DNA of 64,000 nucleotides from Microbacterium sp. VKM Ac-2870 (lineage in GTDB: Bacteria; Actinomycetota; Actinomycetes; Actinomycetales; Microbacteriaceae), in contig NZ_JADKSH010000002.1 in assembly GCF_015350795.1 (NCBI RefSeq), forward strand, positions 372,001-436,000. Direction: 5' to 3'. The notes beneath the pieces were generated by a model. That model did not search any database and was not told where the DNA came from. It saw nothing but the letters and a program-made list of their open reading frames with translations. Made by a program: the position numbers and the translations under genes. Below, in pieces: positions 8,376 to 17,144 of this stretch. Within the stretch, counting starts at the first letter, position 1; every line of letters begins with the position of its first letter.

Positions 8376-9655
8376 CTGCGACGGTGATCGACTCCGGCAT
8401 TGACGAGCCGACCGTCGTCAAGGTGCGCTCGCTCAAGGTGCCCGCGACGCTCCTCGCGCTCGCGGGGCTGCTCGGCCTGCTCTTCCTCCTCGCCCCGCGC
8501 TCGGGGATGACAACGTACCGCCTGGCAGACGCGGGCGCGGCGATCGCCCTCGGCGACGTCGATGTTCCCGCCCTGCCGGTCGTGTGGACTGCGTGGGTGC
8601 TGGCGGCTGGGCTGGCGGTGTGGTCGCTGCTGCGCGCCCGCCAATACCGGCGCATCGGACTGTGGCTGCCGATCGTCTACGCCCTGCTCGCCATGGTCGC
8701 CTTCCTCACCTGGGCGGGCGCGGGGGCGTCCGGCGCGATCACGCTCGTCGGCCTGCTCGGCGGATCGATCTCGCTGGCCGTGCCCCTCGTCTTCGGCGCC
8801 CTGGGCGGCGTCATCGGCGAGCGGGTCGGGGTCGTCAACGTGGCCATCGAAGGACAGTTCCTGCTCGGTGCGTTCACGGCGACCGTGCTCTCCAGCATCA
8901 CCGGAAACCCGTTCGTCGGGCTCGTCGGTGCCATGTTCGGCGGCGTCGTGGTGGCCTTCGCGCTGGCCGCGTTCTCGATCAAGTACATCGTCGACCAGGT
9001 GATCGTGGGCGTCGTGCTGAACGTGTTCGTCTCGGGCCTCACCGGCTTCCTCTACGGCGTGATGTTGGCGCCGAACACGCAGACGCTCAACAACCCGGCG
9101 CGCTTCGACCTCATCAAGATCCCGATCCTCGGCGACATCCCCGTCATCGGCCCGGCGCTGTTCAACCAGACCTTCCTGGTCTACTTCATGATCGTCGTCG
9201 TGATCGTCGTCACGTGGGGCCTCTACCGCACCCGCTGGGGTCTGCGGCTTCGCGCCGTCGGTGAACACCCGCAGGCGGCGGACACCGTCGGCATCAAGGT
9301 GAACGCCACCCGCTTCTGGAACGTGCTGCTCGCCGGCGCGATCGCCGGTATGGGTGGCGCCTACTTCACGCTCGTGTCGGTGCCGCAGTTCACGAAGGAC
9401 ATGACCGCGGGACTGGGCTACATCGCCCTCGCCGCCGTCATCTTCGGCCGCTGGGATCCGGTGCGTGCAACCCTCGCTGCGCTGCTGTTCGGCTTCGCGA
9501 CCAACCTGCAGAACCTGCTGACGGTGCTCAAGACGCCGATCCCCAGCGAGTTCATGCTCATGCTGCCGTACGTTGTGACGATCCTCGCGGTGGTCGGCTT
9601 CGCCGGCCAGATCCGGGGTCCCGCAGCATCCGGCAAGCCCTACATCAAGGAGTGA
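8372..9655 (+). CDS. Nucleoside ABC transporter permease, second subunit
   Basis: The second permease has 427 residues and multiple membrane helices, and is homologous to the first by its coupling loop AVGEHPQAADTVGI. Extra N-terminal helices (residues about 20-100) precede the conserved core, which begins near the segment GERVGVVNVAIEGQFLLGA. It works with the upstream permease and ATPase to import nucleosides. The start overlaps the previous stop (ATGA). Its end overlaps a possible GTG of the cytidine deaminase gene. Confidence 0.92.
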   Translation: MTATVIDSGIDEPTVVKVRSLKVPATLLALAGLLGLLFLLAPRSGMTTYRLADAGAAIALGDVDVPALPVVWTAWVLAAGLAVWSLLRARQYRRIGLWLPIVYALLAMVAFLTWAGAGASGAITLVGLLGGSISLAVPLVFGALGGVIGERVGVVNVAIEGQFLLGAFTATVLSSITGNPFVGLVGAMFGGVVVAFALAAFSIKYIVDQVIVGVVLNVFVSGLTGFLYGVMLAPNTQTLNNPARFDLIKIPILGDIPVIGPALFNQTFLVYFMIVVVIVVTWGLYRTRWGLRLRAVGEHPQAADTVGIKVNATRFWNVLLAGAIAGMGGAYFTLVSVPQFTKDMTAGLGYIALAAVIFGRWDPVRATLAALLFGFATNLQNLLTVLKTPIPSEFMLMLPYVVTILAVVGFAGQIRGPAASGKPYIKE

Positions 9656-9663
9656 CGTCTTAC

Positions 9664-10065
9664 ATGACCGACATCGACTGGGACGAGCTTCGTGCCGTCG
9701 CCACCGACGCGATGCAGCGCGCCTACGCGCCCTACTCCCGGTACCGGGTGGGGGCAGCGGCTCTGGTGAGCGATGGACGCATCGTGTCGGGATGCAACGT
9801 CGAGAACGCGTCGTATGGTGTGGGACTGTGCGCAGAGTGCGCGCTCGTGGGTGATCTGCACATGTCCGGCGGCGGGCAGCTGGTCGCCTTCGTCTGCGTC
9901 AACAACGACGGCCAGACGATCATGCCGTGCGGGCGGTGCCGTCAGTTGCTGAACGAGTTCGCCCTCCCCGGGATGCTGCTCGAGACCGTATCCGGCATCC
10001 GCACGATCGACGAGGTGCTGCCCGACGCGTTCGGCCCGCGCGACCTCGAGGAGGTGTCGCGATGA
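9664..10065 (+). CDS. cdd: Cytidine deaminase
   Basis: Deaminates cytidine and deoxycytidine to uridine and deoxyuridine, the first step in using imported pyrimidine nucleosides. The 133-residue protein has the homotetrameric-type zinc site: CAEC (Cys56 with catalytic Glu58) and PCGRC (Cys89, Cys92). I prefer the ATG at 9664, with AAGGAG at 9647-9652 upstream. A GTG at 9652 overlapping the permease stop would add four residues. The stop overlaps the deoA start as ATGA, consistent with coupled expression. Confidence 0.93.
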   Translation: MTDIDWDELRAVATDAMQRAYAPYSRYRVGAAALVSDGRIVSGCNVENASYGVGLCAECALVGDLHMSGGGQLVAFVCVNNDGQTIMPCGRCRQLLNEFALPGMLLETVSGIRTIDEVLPDAFGPRDLEEVSR

Positions 10066-11372
10066 GCGCCACGACGTCGACAGGCGCCGTCGAGCCGTTC
10101 GACGCCGTGGATGTCATCCGCACCAAGCGTGACGGCGGCGCCGTCGGCGAAGACGCGCTCCGCTGGATGATCGACGCCTACACGCGTGAGTACGTCGCCG
10201 ACTCGCAGATGGCCGCGTTCGCCATGGCTGTGCTGCTGAACGGCATGTCGCGCGATGAGATCCGCGTCATGACCGACGCGATGATCGCGTCGGGGGAGAG
10301 GATGAGCTTCGCCGGTCTCGGCAAGCGCACCGTCGACAAGCACTCCACCGGTGGCGTGGGCGACAAGATCACGCTCCCGCTCGCACCGCTGGTCGCCGCC
10401 TTCGGCGTCGCGGTGCCGCAGTTGTCGGGCCGCGGCCTGGGCCACACCGGCGGCACGCTCGACAAGCTCGAGTCGATCCCGGGGTGGCGTGCGGCGCTGT
10501 CCAACGACGAGATGTTCGCGCAGCTGCGCGATGTCGGCGCCGTGATCTGCGCTGCCGGCTCGGGGTTGGCACCCGCCGACAAGCGGCTCTACGCTCTGCG
10601 CGATGTCACCGGCACCGTCGAGGCCATTCCGCTGATCGCGTCGAGCATCATGTCGAAGAAGATCGCCGAAGGCACCGACGCGCTCGTTCTCGATGTGAAA
10701 TTCGGCTCCGGCGCGTTCATGCGCGATGTCGACAAGGCGCGCGAGCTCGCCCGCACGATGGTCGCCCTCGGCACCGACTCGGGAGTCGCCACGACGGCAC
10801 TGCTGACCGACATGAACACGCCGCTCGGTCTTGCGATCGGCAACGCCAACGAGGTGCGCGAATCGGTCGAGGTGCTCGCCGGCGGCGGTCCTGCCGACAT
10901 CGTCGAACTCACCGTGGCGCTCGCACGCGAGATGCTGGCGCTGGCCGGCCAGCCCGACGCCGATGTCGAAGCGGCGCTGCGCGACGGTCGGGCCATGGAC
11001 GCGTGGCGCGACATGATCCGCGCCCAGGACGGTGACCCCGACGCGCCGCTGCCGACCCCGCGGGAGACCCACACGGTGACCGCCGCGCGTGACGGCGTGG
11101 TCACGCGGCTCGAGGCGCTGCCGTTCGGCATCGCCGCCTGGCGCCTGGGAGCGGGCCGCGCCCGCGCCCAGGATCCCGTGATCCACGCGGCGGGCATCGA
11201 TCTGCACGTCAAGCCGGGCGCCACCGTCACCACCGGACAGCCCCTGTTCACCCTTCTCGCGGATGATGAGAACCGCTTCGAGCGCGCCCTGGGCGCACTC
11301 GAAGGAGCGTGGGAGATCGGTACGGATGCCCCGGCATCCACTCCGTTGGTCCTCGAACGCATCACCGCCTGA
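10062..11372 (+). CDS. deoA: Thymidine (pyrimidine-nucleoside) phosphorylase
   Basis: Phosphorolyses thymidine, deoxyuridine and possibly uridine to the base plus (deoxy)ribose-1-phosphate. The 436-residue length is normal. The family signature SGRGLGHTGGTLDKLE is at about residues 120-135, and KHSTGGVGDK just before it contacts phosphate. A C-terminal all-beta pyrimidine phosphorylase domain follows. The ATG at 10062 overlaps the cdd stop; a longer frame upstream shadows cdd and was not used. It acts downstream of cytidine deaminase in the same operon. Confidence 0.94.
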   Translation: MSATTSTGAVEPFDAVDVIRTKRDGGAVGEDALRWMIDAYTREYVADSQMAAFAMAVLLNGMSRDEIRVMTDAMIASGERMSFAGLGKRTVDKHSTGGVGDKITLPLAPLVAAFGVAVPQLSGRGLGHTGGTLDKLESIPGWRAALSNDEMFAQLRDVGAVICAAGSGLAPADKRLYALRDVTGTVEAIPLIASSIMSKKIAEGTDALVLDVKFGSGAFMRDVDKARELARTMVALGTDSGVATTALLTDMNTPLGLAIGNANEVRESVEVLAGGGPADIVELTVALAREMLALAGQPDADVEAALRDGRAMDAWRDMIRAQDGDPDAPLPTPRETHTVTAARDGVVTRLEALPFGIAAWRLGAGRARAQDPVIHAAGIDLHVKPGATVTTGQPLFTLLADDENRFERALGALEGAWEIGTDAPASTPLVLERITA

Positions 11373-11403
11373 CCCTCTCCACCCCCATTCGAAGGAAGCC
11401 CTC

Positions 11404-12519
11404 ATGGCCATCGACTCATCCGCAGACCCGAAGCTCGAGGGTGTCTCGATCCGGTCGCTCCCGAAGGTGTCGCTCCACGACCACCTCGACGGCGCGCTGC
11501 GGCCCCAGACGATCATCGAGCTGGCCGACGAGATCGGCCTCGAGGTGCCCTCGACCGACGCCGCCGAGCTCGCCGACTGGTTCGAAGACCAGAGCGACTC
11601 CGGCTCGCTCGTGGAGTACCTGAAGACGTTCGACCTCACGACCGCGGTCATGCAGAGCGCCGATGGGCTGCGCCGGGTCGCGAAGGAGTTCGTCGAGGAC
11701 CTCGCCGCCGACGGCGTGATCTACGGTGAGGTGCGGTGGGCACCCGAGCAGCACCTGGCCGGCGGACTCTCGCTCGAAGAGGCCGTCGAAGCCGTTCAGG
11801 AGGGCATCGAAGAGGCCGAGGAAGCCGTCGACCGCTCAGGCCGCGACATCCGCGTGGGCCAGCTGATCACCGCGATGCGTCACGCCGATCGTTCGCTGGA
11901 GATCGCCCAGCTCGCCGTCGCATTCCGCGGCCGTGGTGCGGTCGGGTTCGACATCGCCGGCGCCGAGGACGGGTTCCCGGCATCCAACCACCGCGGCGCG
12001 TTCGATTATCTGGCATCCGAGTTCTTCCCGGTGACGGTCCACGCCGGTGAAGCGGCCGGCCTCGACTCGATCCGTTCCGCGCTTCTCGATGGGCGCGCGC
12101 TGCGCCTCGGGCACGGAGTGCGCATCGCCGAGGACCTCGAGGTCGTGCAGCAGAAGGGCGACGAGGTGCTGGTGACCTTCGGCGACCTGGCTCGCTGGGT
12201 GCGCGACCGCGAGATTCCGTTGGAGCTGTCGCCGTCGTCGAACCTGCAGACCGGTGCGATCGCGGCGTGGGGCACGAGCCTCGAAGACCACCCGTTCGAT
12301 CTGCTGTACCAGCTTGGATTCGCCGTGACGGTCAACGTCGACAACCGCACGATGAGCCGCACCTCGCTCACGCGCGAGTTGGCGCTGCTGGCCGAGACCT
12401 TCGAGTACCGGCTGGAAGACCTCGAGGCCTTCCAGCTCAACGCGGCCGCCGGCGCTTTCCTGTCGGTGGAGGAGCGCGAAGAGCTGATCGAGCTCATCGG
12501 CGAGGGTTTCGACGCCTGA
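11404..12519 (+). CDS. add: Adenosine deaminase
   Basis: Zinc enzyme converting (deoxy)adenosine to (deoxy)inosine; 371 residues, the usual size. The metal-binding HDH lies in LPKVSLHDHLDGALRP near the N-terminus. VHAGEA and the LGHGVRI segment supply further active-site residues, and the C-terminal SPSSNLQTG motif is also characteristic. The ATG at 11404 is preceded by AAGGAAG at a 5-nt distance. A frame starting at 11263 would overlap deoA. It is the last gene of the salvage operon; its inosine product could be phosphorolysed by the purine nucleoside phosphorylase at 23793. Confidence 0.94.
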   Translation: MAIDSSADPKLEGVSIRSLPKVSLHDHLDGALRPQTIIELADEIGLEVPSTDAAELADWFEDQSDSGSLVEYLKTFDLTTAVMQSADGLRRVAKEFVEDLAADGVIYGEVRWAPEQHLAGGLSLEEAVEAVQEGIEEAEEAVDRSGRDIRVGQLITAMRHADRSLEIAQLAVAFRGRGAVGFDIAGAEDGFPASNHRGAFDYLASEFFPVTVHAGEAAGLDSIRSALLDGRALRLGHGVRIAEDLEVVQQKGDEVLVTFGDLARWVRDREIPLELSPSSNLQTGAIAAWGTSLEDHPFDLLYQLGFAVTVNVDNRTMSRTSLTRELALLAETFEYRLEDLEAFQLNAAAGAFLSVEEREELIELIGEGFDA

Positions 12520-12553
12520 GCCGCGCTCGCCGCGCCCGTCCGGGCGGGCTGCT

Positions 12554-12639
12554 GGCCCCAACTCCTCCACACCGCGGAGGTTCTGGCCTGACGGATGTCC
12601 GGCGCGCCATACTGCGGTCATCGTGGAGGAGTTCGGGCC
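12554..12639. repeat. REP-like inverted repeat at the 3' end of the DUF559 gene
   Basis: The arm GGCCCCAACTCCTCCAC (12554-12570) is matched in reverse complement at 12623-12639 (GTGGAGGAGTTCGGGCC), 16 of 17 positions, across 52 bp. A degenerate unit GCGGAGGTTCTGGCC lies between them. The right arm lies inside the coding sequence and supplies its last six codons (A-R-T-P-P-R). The same core recurs at 13576-13714 on the other side of the gene. Confidence 0.75.
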
Positions 12640-13523
12640 GCAGCTCGCGTCGGACCGTGGCGCAGGATGTCGAACATTGTGGCGACCATCTCGTCATACG
12701 AGGACAGGATGTCCTCTGCCAGTGGGCGCACGGTCGTGTACCCCTGGCGTGCCGCGGCGAGGTCGCGGCGGACATCGCGGCGCCGGGCGGCCCAGTCGCC
12801 GTGGTAGGCGCGACTGTCGCACTCCACGATGAGCCAACCGTCGACCACGAGGTCGACGCGGCCGACGCCAGCGATCCGCACCTGCACCTCGGCCCGATGA
12901 CCGAGAGCGCGCAGCAGCAGCCTCATCAGAGACTCCGTGCCCGCTTCGCTTCGGGGATCGAGCAGGGGCCGGAGCGCCGCATAGCGGGCGGGAAGGCGGG
13001 CAAACACCTCTGCGATGACGGACTCGTCCGCAACCCCGAGATGCCACGCAGAATCGAGAGTGGCGATGGCATCGCGCGGTTGTTGGCACCGCACCGCTTC
13101 GACGAGGGCGTCGACGATGGGTGCCGCGAGGTGATGGTCGCCACCGTCACCCGGTGTGCGCCAATGCGCGACGACCCTCGGCCCACGTGGCGGGAGCCTG
13201 CTCTCACCACGGTCGATGTGCACATGCAGTCCGCTGGCGTTGCGCACGAAGACGCCGAGCAGCGACAGCAGCGACACGCACCCGAGACGCGCGCCGAGTC
13301 GCGCCGCGTCCACGAGCGGTGCAGGAGTATCCGCCGAGACATAGACGCCGCGGCGCACGCGGACGAGGCGGCCGCTGTCCAGCCAGCGACGCAGCGCCCG
13401 CTTCGGTACCCCCGCGCTGCGCAGGTCAGCCGTGGTCCACCGGCGTCGTTCCAAGGCGTCGACGGCGTTCTCGATCTGCGGTGGTGCCGGCGGGCGGCCG
13501 TCCCCAAAACGCGAAGGATCCAT
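12618..13523 (-). CDS. AbiEi-like HTH / DUF559 (Vsr-type) endonuclease-like protein
   Basis: This 301-residue protein has an N-terminal winged-helix segment like AbiEi antitoxins (TTADLRSAGVPKRALRRWL about residues 30-48, then GRLVRVRRGVYVSA). Its C-terminal part resembles DUF559/Vsr endonucleases: an acidic pair spread over RVDLVVDG and LIVECDS, followed by an Arg/Asp-rich helix and RDLAAARQGYTTVRP. No AbiEii-type toxin gene is adjacent, so it is not an ordinary type IV toxin-antitoxin pair. Such proteins are common in Microbacteriaceae, but their function is not established. It is bracketed by GTGGAGGAGTT repeats on both sides and oriented against the nucleoside operon. The start at 13523 is uncertain because no ribosome-binding site is clear. 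Confidence 0.7.
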   Translation of the reverse strand: MDPSRFGDGRPPAPPQIENAVDALERRRWTTADLRSAGVPKRALRRWLDSGRLVRVRRGVYVSADTPAPLVDAARLGARLGCVSLLSLLGVFVRNASGLHVHIDRGESRLPPRGPRVVAHWRTPGDGGDHHLAAPIVDALVEAVRCQQPRDAIATLDSAWHLGVADESVIAEVFARLPARYAALRPLLDPRSEAGTESLMRLLLRALGHRAEVQVRIAGVGRVDLVVDGWLIVECDSRAYHGDWAARRRDVRRDLAAARQGYTTVRPLAEDILSSYDEMVATMFDILRHGPTRAAARTPPR

Positions 13524-13575
13524 GCCGGCAGTTGAGTGTGCGGCGACACGCGGCGGTGGGCGGTGACGACGATCA

Positions 13576-13714
13576 GTGGAGGACTGGCCGCGCGGTGCGA
13601 TTGTGAAGGAGCCGGCGGACGCAACTCCTCCACCTCGACGCCAAAACCGGCGGTTTGCGCCGATTGCGGCTGCGGGAAGGCAGAAGTGGAGGAGTTGCGG
13701 CCGTGGAGGAGCAG
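13576..13714. repeat. REP-like repeat cluster upstream of the DUF559 gene
   Basis: Four copies of the core occur: GTGGAGGACTGGCC (13576-13589), GCAACTCCTCCAC (13621-13633, inverted), GTGGAGGAGTTGC (13686-13698) and GTGGAGGAGCAG (13703-13714). The second and third form a perfect 13-bp inverted repeat with a 52-bp loop. That loop holds a smaller palindrome, AAACC/GGTTT. With the pair at 12554-12639 there are at least six copies within 1.2 kb, all close to one gene. Confidence 0.75.
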
Positions 13715-13724
13715 TCCCTGCGGG

Positions 13725-14873
13725 TCAGAGCTCCGACTGTCGGCGGCGGACGACTGCCTCCACCGCCGCGAAGAGCGGATGCCCGGGCTCGAGGCCGGTG
13801 ACCGCGGCGGTGAAGGCCACGGCATCCTCTTCGCGCAGGCGCCGCTGCATCTCGACCGACTGCTCGTCGTCGGCGTCGTCGAACTCGAGGGCCGCGCCCA
13901 TCGCGTCCACGAGTGCGACCGTCGGCAACCCGCGTTCGGCTGCAGCGGCGGCGGGACCGACGAACCGCTCGTGCCGGGAGAGCTTGCGCAGCGGCTGGCG
14001 ACCGACGCGCCCGACGGTGTCGGGCAGCGCAGGGTTGGCGAAGCGGCGGAGGATCGTCGCCCGGTACTCGGCGAGCTCGCCGGCATCCCATCCGTGCACG
14101 GCGACGAGTAACGCGGAGGTCTCCTCCAGCGCGGCCGCGACCTTGCCAGCGACCTCCGGGTCGGCGAGCGCGTCGGAGATCTTGTCGATGCCTGCCCGCG
14201 CGCCGAAGTAGGCCGTGGCGGCGTGGCCCGTGTTGACGGTGAAGAGCTTGCGCTCGATGTAGGGGGCGAGGTCGTCCACGAAGTGTGCGCCGGGGATATG
14301 CGGCGGGGCGTCGCCGAACGGGGGGCGCTCGATCGCCCACTCGAAGAACGGCTCCACGGTGACGTCGATGCCGCCGTCGGCCGGCTGCGCGGGAACGATG
14401 CGGTCGACCGCCGTGTTCGCGAACACGGCGCGGCCGACGATCGCGTCCCACGCGTCGGCGGCCTGGGCGCGGATCTCGTCGCGGAGCGTATCGGTGGCGC
14501 CGATCGCGTTCTCGCACGCCATGATCTGCAGCGGCGTGCGGGAGGGGTCGCGCAGGGCGAGTCCGGCGAGCACGTGCGGCGCGACGAAGCGCAGGATGGT
14601 CGGTCCCACGGCGGTGGTCACGACGTCTGCGGTGGCGATCTCGTCGATCAGCTCTTGCGCATCGGTGGCGCTGTTGATCGCGCGGAAACCGGTCACGACC
14701 GTGTCGCGCGCCTCGTCGCCGACCTCGTGCACCGTGTACTCGTCGGCCGCGTTGATGGCATCGACCAGGGATGCCGCGACATCCGAGAACACGACCTCGT
14801 AGCCGCCCTGGTGCAGCAGCAGGCCGACGAATCCGCGCCCGATGTTGCCGGCGCCGAAGTGGACGGCCTTCAT
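13725..14873 (-). CDS. mtlD: Mannitol-1-phosphate 5-dehydrogenase
   Basis: Oxidises mannitol-1-phosphate, the product of PTS uptake, to fructose-6-phosphate with NAD. The 382-residue protein begins with [16 protein letters not shown], the NAD-binding glycine-rich loop and MtlD signature. The central [12 protein letters not shown] and FTVNTGHA segments are conserved in the long-chain mannitol dehydrogenase family. It is the last gene of the mannitol operon; the start overlaps the mtlF stop by one base (TGATG). Confidence 0.95.
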   Translation of the reverse strand: MKAVHFGAGNIGRGFVGLLLHQGGYEVVFSDVAASLVDAINAADEYTVHEVGDEARDTVVTGFRAINSATDAQELIDEIATADVVTTAVGPTILRFVAPHVLAGLALRDPSRTPLQIMACENAIGATDTLRDEIRAQAADAWDAIVGRAVFANTAVDRIVPAQPADGGIDVTVEPFFEWAIERPPFGDAPPHIPGAHFVDDLAPYIERKLFTVNTGHAATAYFGARAGIDKISDALADPEVAGKVAAALEETSALLVAVHGWDAGELAEYRATILRRFANPALPDTVGRVGRQPLRKLSRHERFVGPAAAAAERGLPTVALVDAMGAALEFDDADDEQSVEMQRRLREEDAVAFTAAVTGLEPGHPLFAAVEAVVRRRQSEL

Positions 14874-15310
14874 CAGTCGTTCACGGTCGCGAGCAGCGCG
14901 ACGAGGTCTTCGGGGGAGCCTGCGGCCTTCAGGCGCGCGACCTCTTCGTCTTCGGAGAAGATGAGTGCGATCTGCGACAGGATGTCGAGGTGCTCATCGC
15001 CCTTGCCGGCGATGCCGACGACGAAGCTCACCTTCTCGCCGTCCCAGTCGACGCCACCGTCGTAGCGGACGAACGACAGCGCGGAGGCGAGGATCGCATC
15101 CTTCGTCTCGTTGGTGCCGTGCGGGATCGCGAGTTCGTTGCCCATGTAGGTGGACACCGTCTGTTCGCGCTGGCGCATGGCGTCGAAGTAGGCCGGCGTG
15201 ACCGCCCCGGCGGCGTGGAGGATGTCGGCGGCTTCTCTCATCGCCTCTTCCTTGGTGACCGATCCGGGGTGGATGCGGACCTGGCCGACGTTCAGTACTT
15301 CGCGTGACAT
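14873..15310 (-). CDS. mtlF: PTS mannitol-specific enzyme IIA
   Basis: A 145-residue cytosolic phosphocarrier that takes phosphate from HPr and gives it to the IIB domain of MtlA. The phosphorylated histidine is His64 in [11 protein letters not shown], the EIIA-fructose/mannitol signature. I placed the start at 15310, where GAGGA precedes the ATG; a longer frame upstream contains unrelated low-complexity sequence across the intergenic hairpin. It lies between mtlA and mtlD. Confidence 0.93.
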   Translation of the reverse strand: MSREVLNVGQVRIHPGSVTKEEAMREAADILHAAGAVTPAYFDAMRQREQTVSTYMGNELAIPHGTNETKDAILASALSFVRYDGGVDWDGEKVSFVVGIAGKGDEHLDILSQIALIFSEDEEVARLKAAGSPEDLVALLATVND

Positions 15311-15380
15311 GTCATCCTCGTCTCTGTTCGTGGCATGGCCCCGGTCATCGTATGTCGGAGCCCTTGTGCGTGGGGCGAAA

Positions 15381-15421
15381 GCCGCGGGGCCGGGGGCATC
15401 ACGCCATCCCGTCCCCGCGGC
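15381..15421 (-). terminator. Intergenic hairpin between mtlA and mtlF
   Basis: GCCGCGGGG (15381-15389) and CCCCGCGGC (15413-15421) form a perfect 9-bp stem with a 23-nt loop inside the 131-bp gap. There is no U tract. It may attenuate or stabilise the polycistronic mRNA between the membrane transporter and the EIIA/dehydrogenase pair. Confidence 0.5.
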
Positions 15422-15441
15422 GTCGCGCAGGCTCTGAGTTC

Positions 15442-17118
15442 TCAGGCCCGGTTCTTCTGCTGCTGGACGACCAGATCCACGACCTCGTCGTACTTCGGCG
15501 AGTTCATGAAGTTGTCCACCGACACGTGCGTCGCATTCGGTGTGCGCCCGCGTGCGCGGTCGGTCAGCTGCTGCTGGGTGATCACGAGGTCTTCGCTGCC
15601 GTCGAGGTTCGCGATCGCCTTGTTGGTGACGGAGACGTCTTCCACGCCCGCTTTCTTGATCTTGTTGCGGAGCACACTGGCTCCCATGGCAGACGACCCC
15701 ATACCGGCATCGCACGCGAACACGATGTTCTTCACGTGTCCGGCCGGGGCGATGGTCCCGGTCGCGACGGCATCAGCGGCCTGATCGACCGACAGCGACG
15801 TCTGGTCGCCCTCACGACCCGCACCCGCAACAGCCCCGGCGCGCAGGCCCGACAGCGCGTCCGAGCTCTTGCCCTTGTTGGCCTCGGTCTGCGCGATCGC
15901 GGCTTCGAACGACGCGGTCGAGTCCGCCTCAGCGGCGAGGTCGCGCTTGCGCGACGCCCGCAGGATCACCGCACTCAGAAGGAACGTCACCGCCGCGGCC
16001 ACGATCACCGAGAGGTAGACGACGAGCAGGTTGCCGGCACCGGGGCCGATCGCTGCCGCGGTGACGGCGATGATGCTGCCCGGGGCCGCCGGGAAGGCGA
16101 GTCCGCCGCCGAACAGCATGTTCGTCGTGACACCCGCCGCCCCACCGGCGATGAGCGCCAGGATCGTCATCGGCTTGCTCAGCGCGTACGGGAAGTAGAT
16201 CTCGTGGATGCCGCCGAAGAACTGGATGATGATCGCGCCCGGCGCCGAGGCCTTTGCTGCGCCTACACCGAAGAACGTGAAGGCGAGCAGCAGACCCAGG
16301 CCGGGGCCGGGGTTGGCTTCGATGAGGAACAAGATGGACTTGCCCGTCTCCGTCGCCTGCTGAATGCCGAGCGGAGTGAACACGCCGTGGTTGATGGCGT
16401 TGTTGAGGAACAGCACCTTCGCCGGTTCGACGATGATCGACAGCAGCGGGAGCAGGTTCACGTCGACGAGCCACCCGACGATGCCGCCGAGGAACGTGCT
16501 GACACCCAGCATGATCGGACCGAACGCGAAGAAGCCGACGATCGCGAGAATCATGCCGAGGATGCCGGCGGAGAAGTTGTTGACCAGCATCTCGAAGCCC
16601 GGGCGGATCTTGCCGTCCCAGAGCTTATCCATCTGCTTGGTGATCCAGGCCGCGAGCGGGCCCATGATCATCGCGCCGAGGAACATCGGGATGTCGGTGC
16701 CGACGATCACGCCCATGACCGCGATCGAGGCGACGACACCGCCACGAGCGCCGTAGACCATGCGGCCACCGGTGTTCGCGATCAGCAAGGGCAGCAGGTA
16801 CGTGACCATCGGGCCGACCAGGCCCACGTACGCGGCGACGTCGCCACTGGCGAGCGCGGTCATCGCGCCGTTCCACCCGATGGTGGCCGAGTTTCCGCCG
16901 CCGCCGATGATCTCGGCGACGGGAGACCAATGCCACCTGAAGGGGCTTTCCGCGCCGAAGAAGCCCTTCGTGATGAAGAACATCGTGATGAAGCCCCAGG
17001 CGATGAAGGCCGCGATGTTGGGCATGATCATGCCCGAGAGGAAGGTGCCGAATCGCTGCACGCCGACGCGCGCGCGGTTCACCCCCGTCGATGTCGTGGA
17101 CGCCGTTGTCATTGTCAT
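15442..17118 (-). CDS. mtlA: PTS mannitol-specific enzyme IICB
   Basis: Membrane transporter that phosphorylates mannitol while importing it. The 558-residue protein has an N-terminal IIC domain with about eight membrane segments, starting at FGTFLSGMIMPNIAAFIAWG. It includes the GGIHEIYFPY motif typical of mannitol IIC. A linker of about 80 residues leads to a C-terminal IIB domain whose phosphocysteine is about Cys469 in VFACDAGMGSSAMG. The IIA domain is separate (mtlF), as in many Gram-positive bacteria. Two in-frame ATGs lie six bases apart near 17118, and either could start translation. Confidence 0.94.
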   Translation of the reverse strand: MTMTTASTTSTGVNRARVGVQRFGTFLSGMIMPNIAAFIAWGFITMFFITKGFFGAESPFRWHWSPVAEIIGGGGNSATIGWNGAMTALASGDVAAYVGLVGPMVTYLLPLLIANTGGRMVYGARGGVVASIAVMGVIVGTDIPMFLGAMIMGPLAAWITKQMDKLWDGKIRPGFEMLVNNFSAGILGMILAIVGFFAFGPIMLGVSTFLGGIVGWLVDVNLLPLLSIIVEPAKVLFLNNAINHGVFTPLGIQQATETGKSILFLIEANPGPGLGLLLAFTFFGVGAAKASAPGAIIIQFFGGIHEIYFPYALSKPMTILALIAGGAAGVTTNMLFGGGLAFPAAPGSIIAVTAAAIGPGAGNLLVVYLSVIVAAAVTFLLSAVILRASRKRDLAAEADSTASFEAAIAQTEANKGKSSDALSGLRAGAVAGAGREGDQTSLSVDQAADAVATGTIAPAGHVKNIVFACDAGMGSSAMGASVLRNKIKKAGVEDVSVTNKAIANLDGSEDLVITQQQLTDRARGRTPNATHVSVDNFMNSPKYDEVVDLVVQQQKNRA

Positions 17119-17144
17119 TGTTCCCTTCGGGTCGTCCCCCGCCG

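Noticed and set aside
12618..13523. Type IV toxin-antitoxin (AbiE) system
   Set aside because: Only the AbiEi-like HTH part is present; no AbiEii nucleotidyltransferase gene is adjacent, and the C-terminal half is endonuclease-like.
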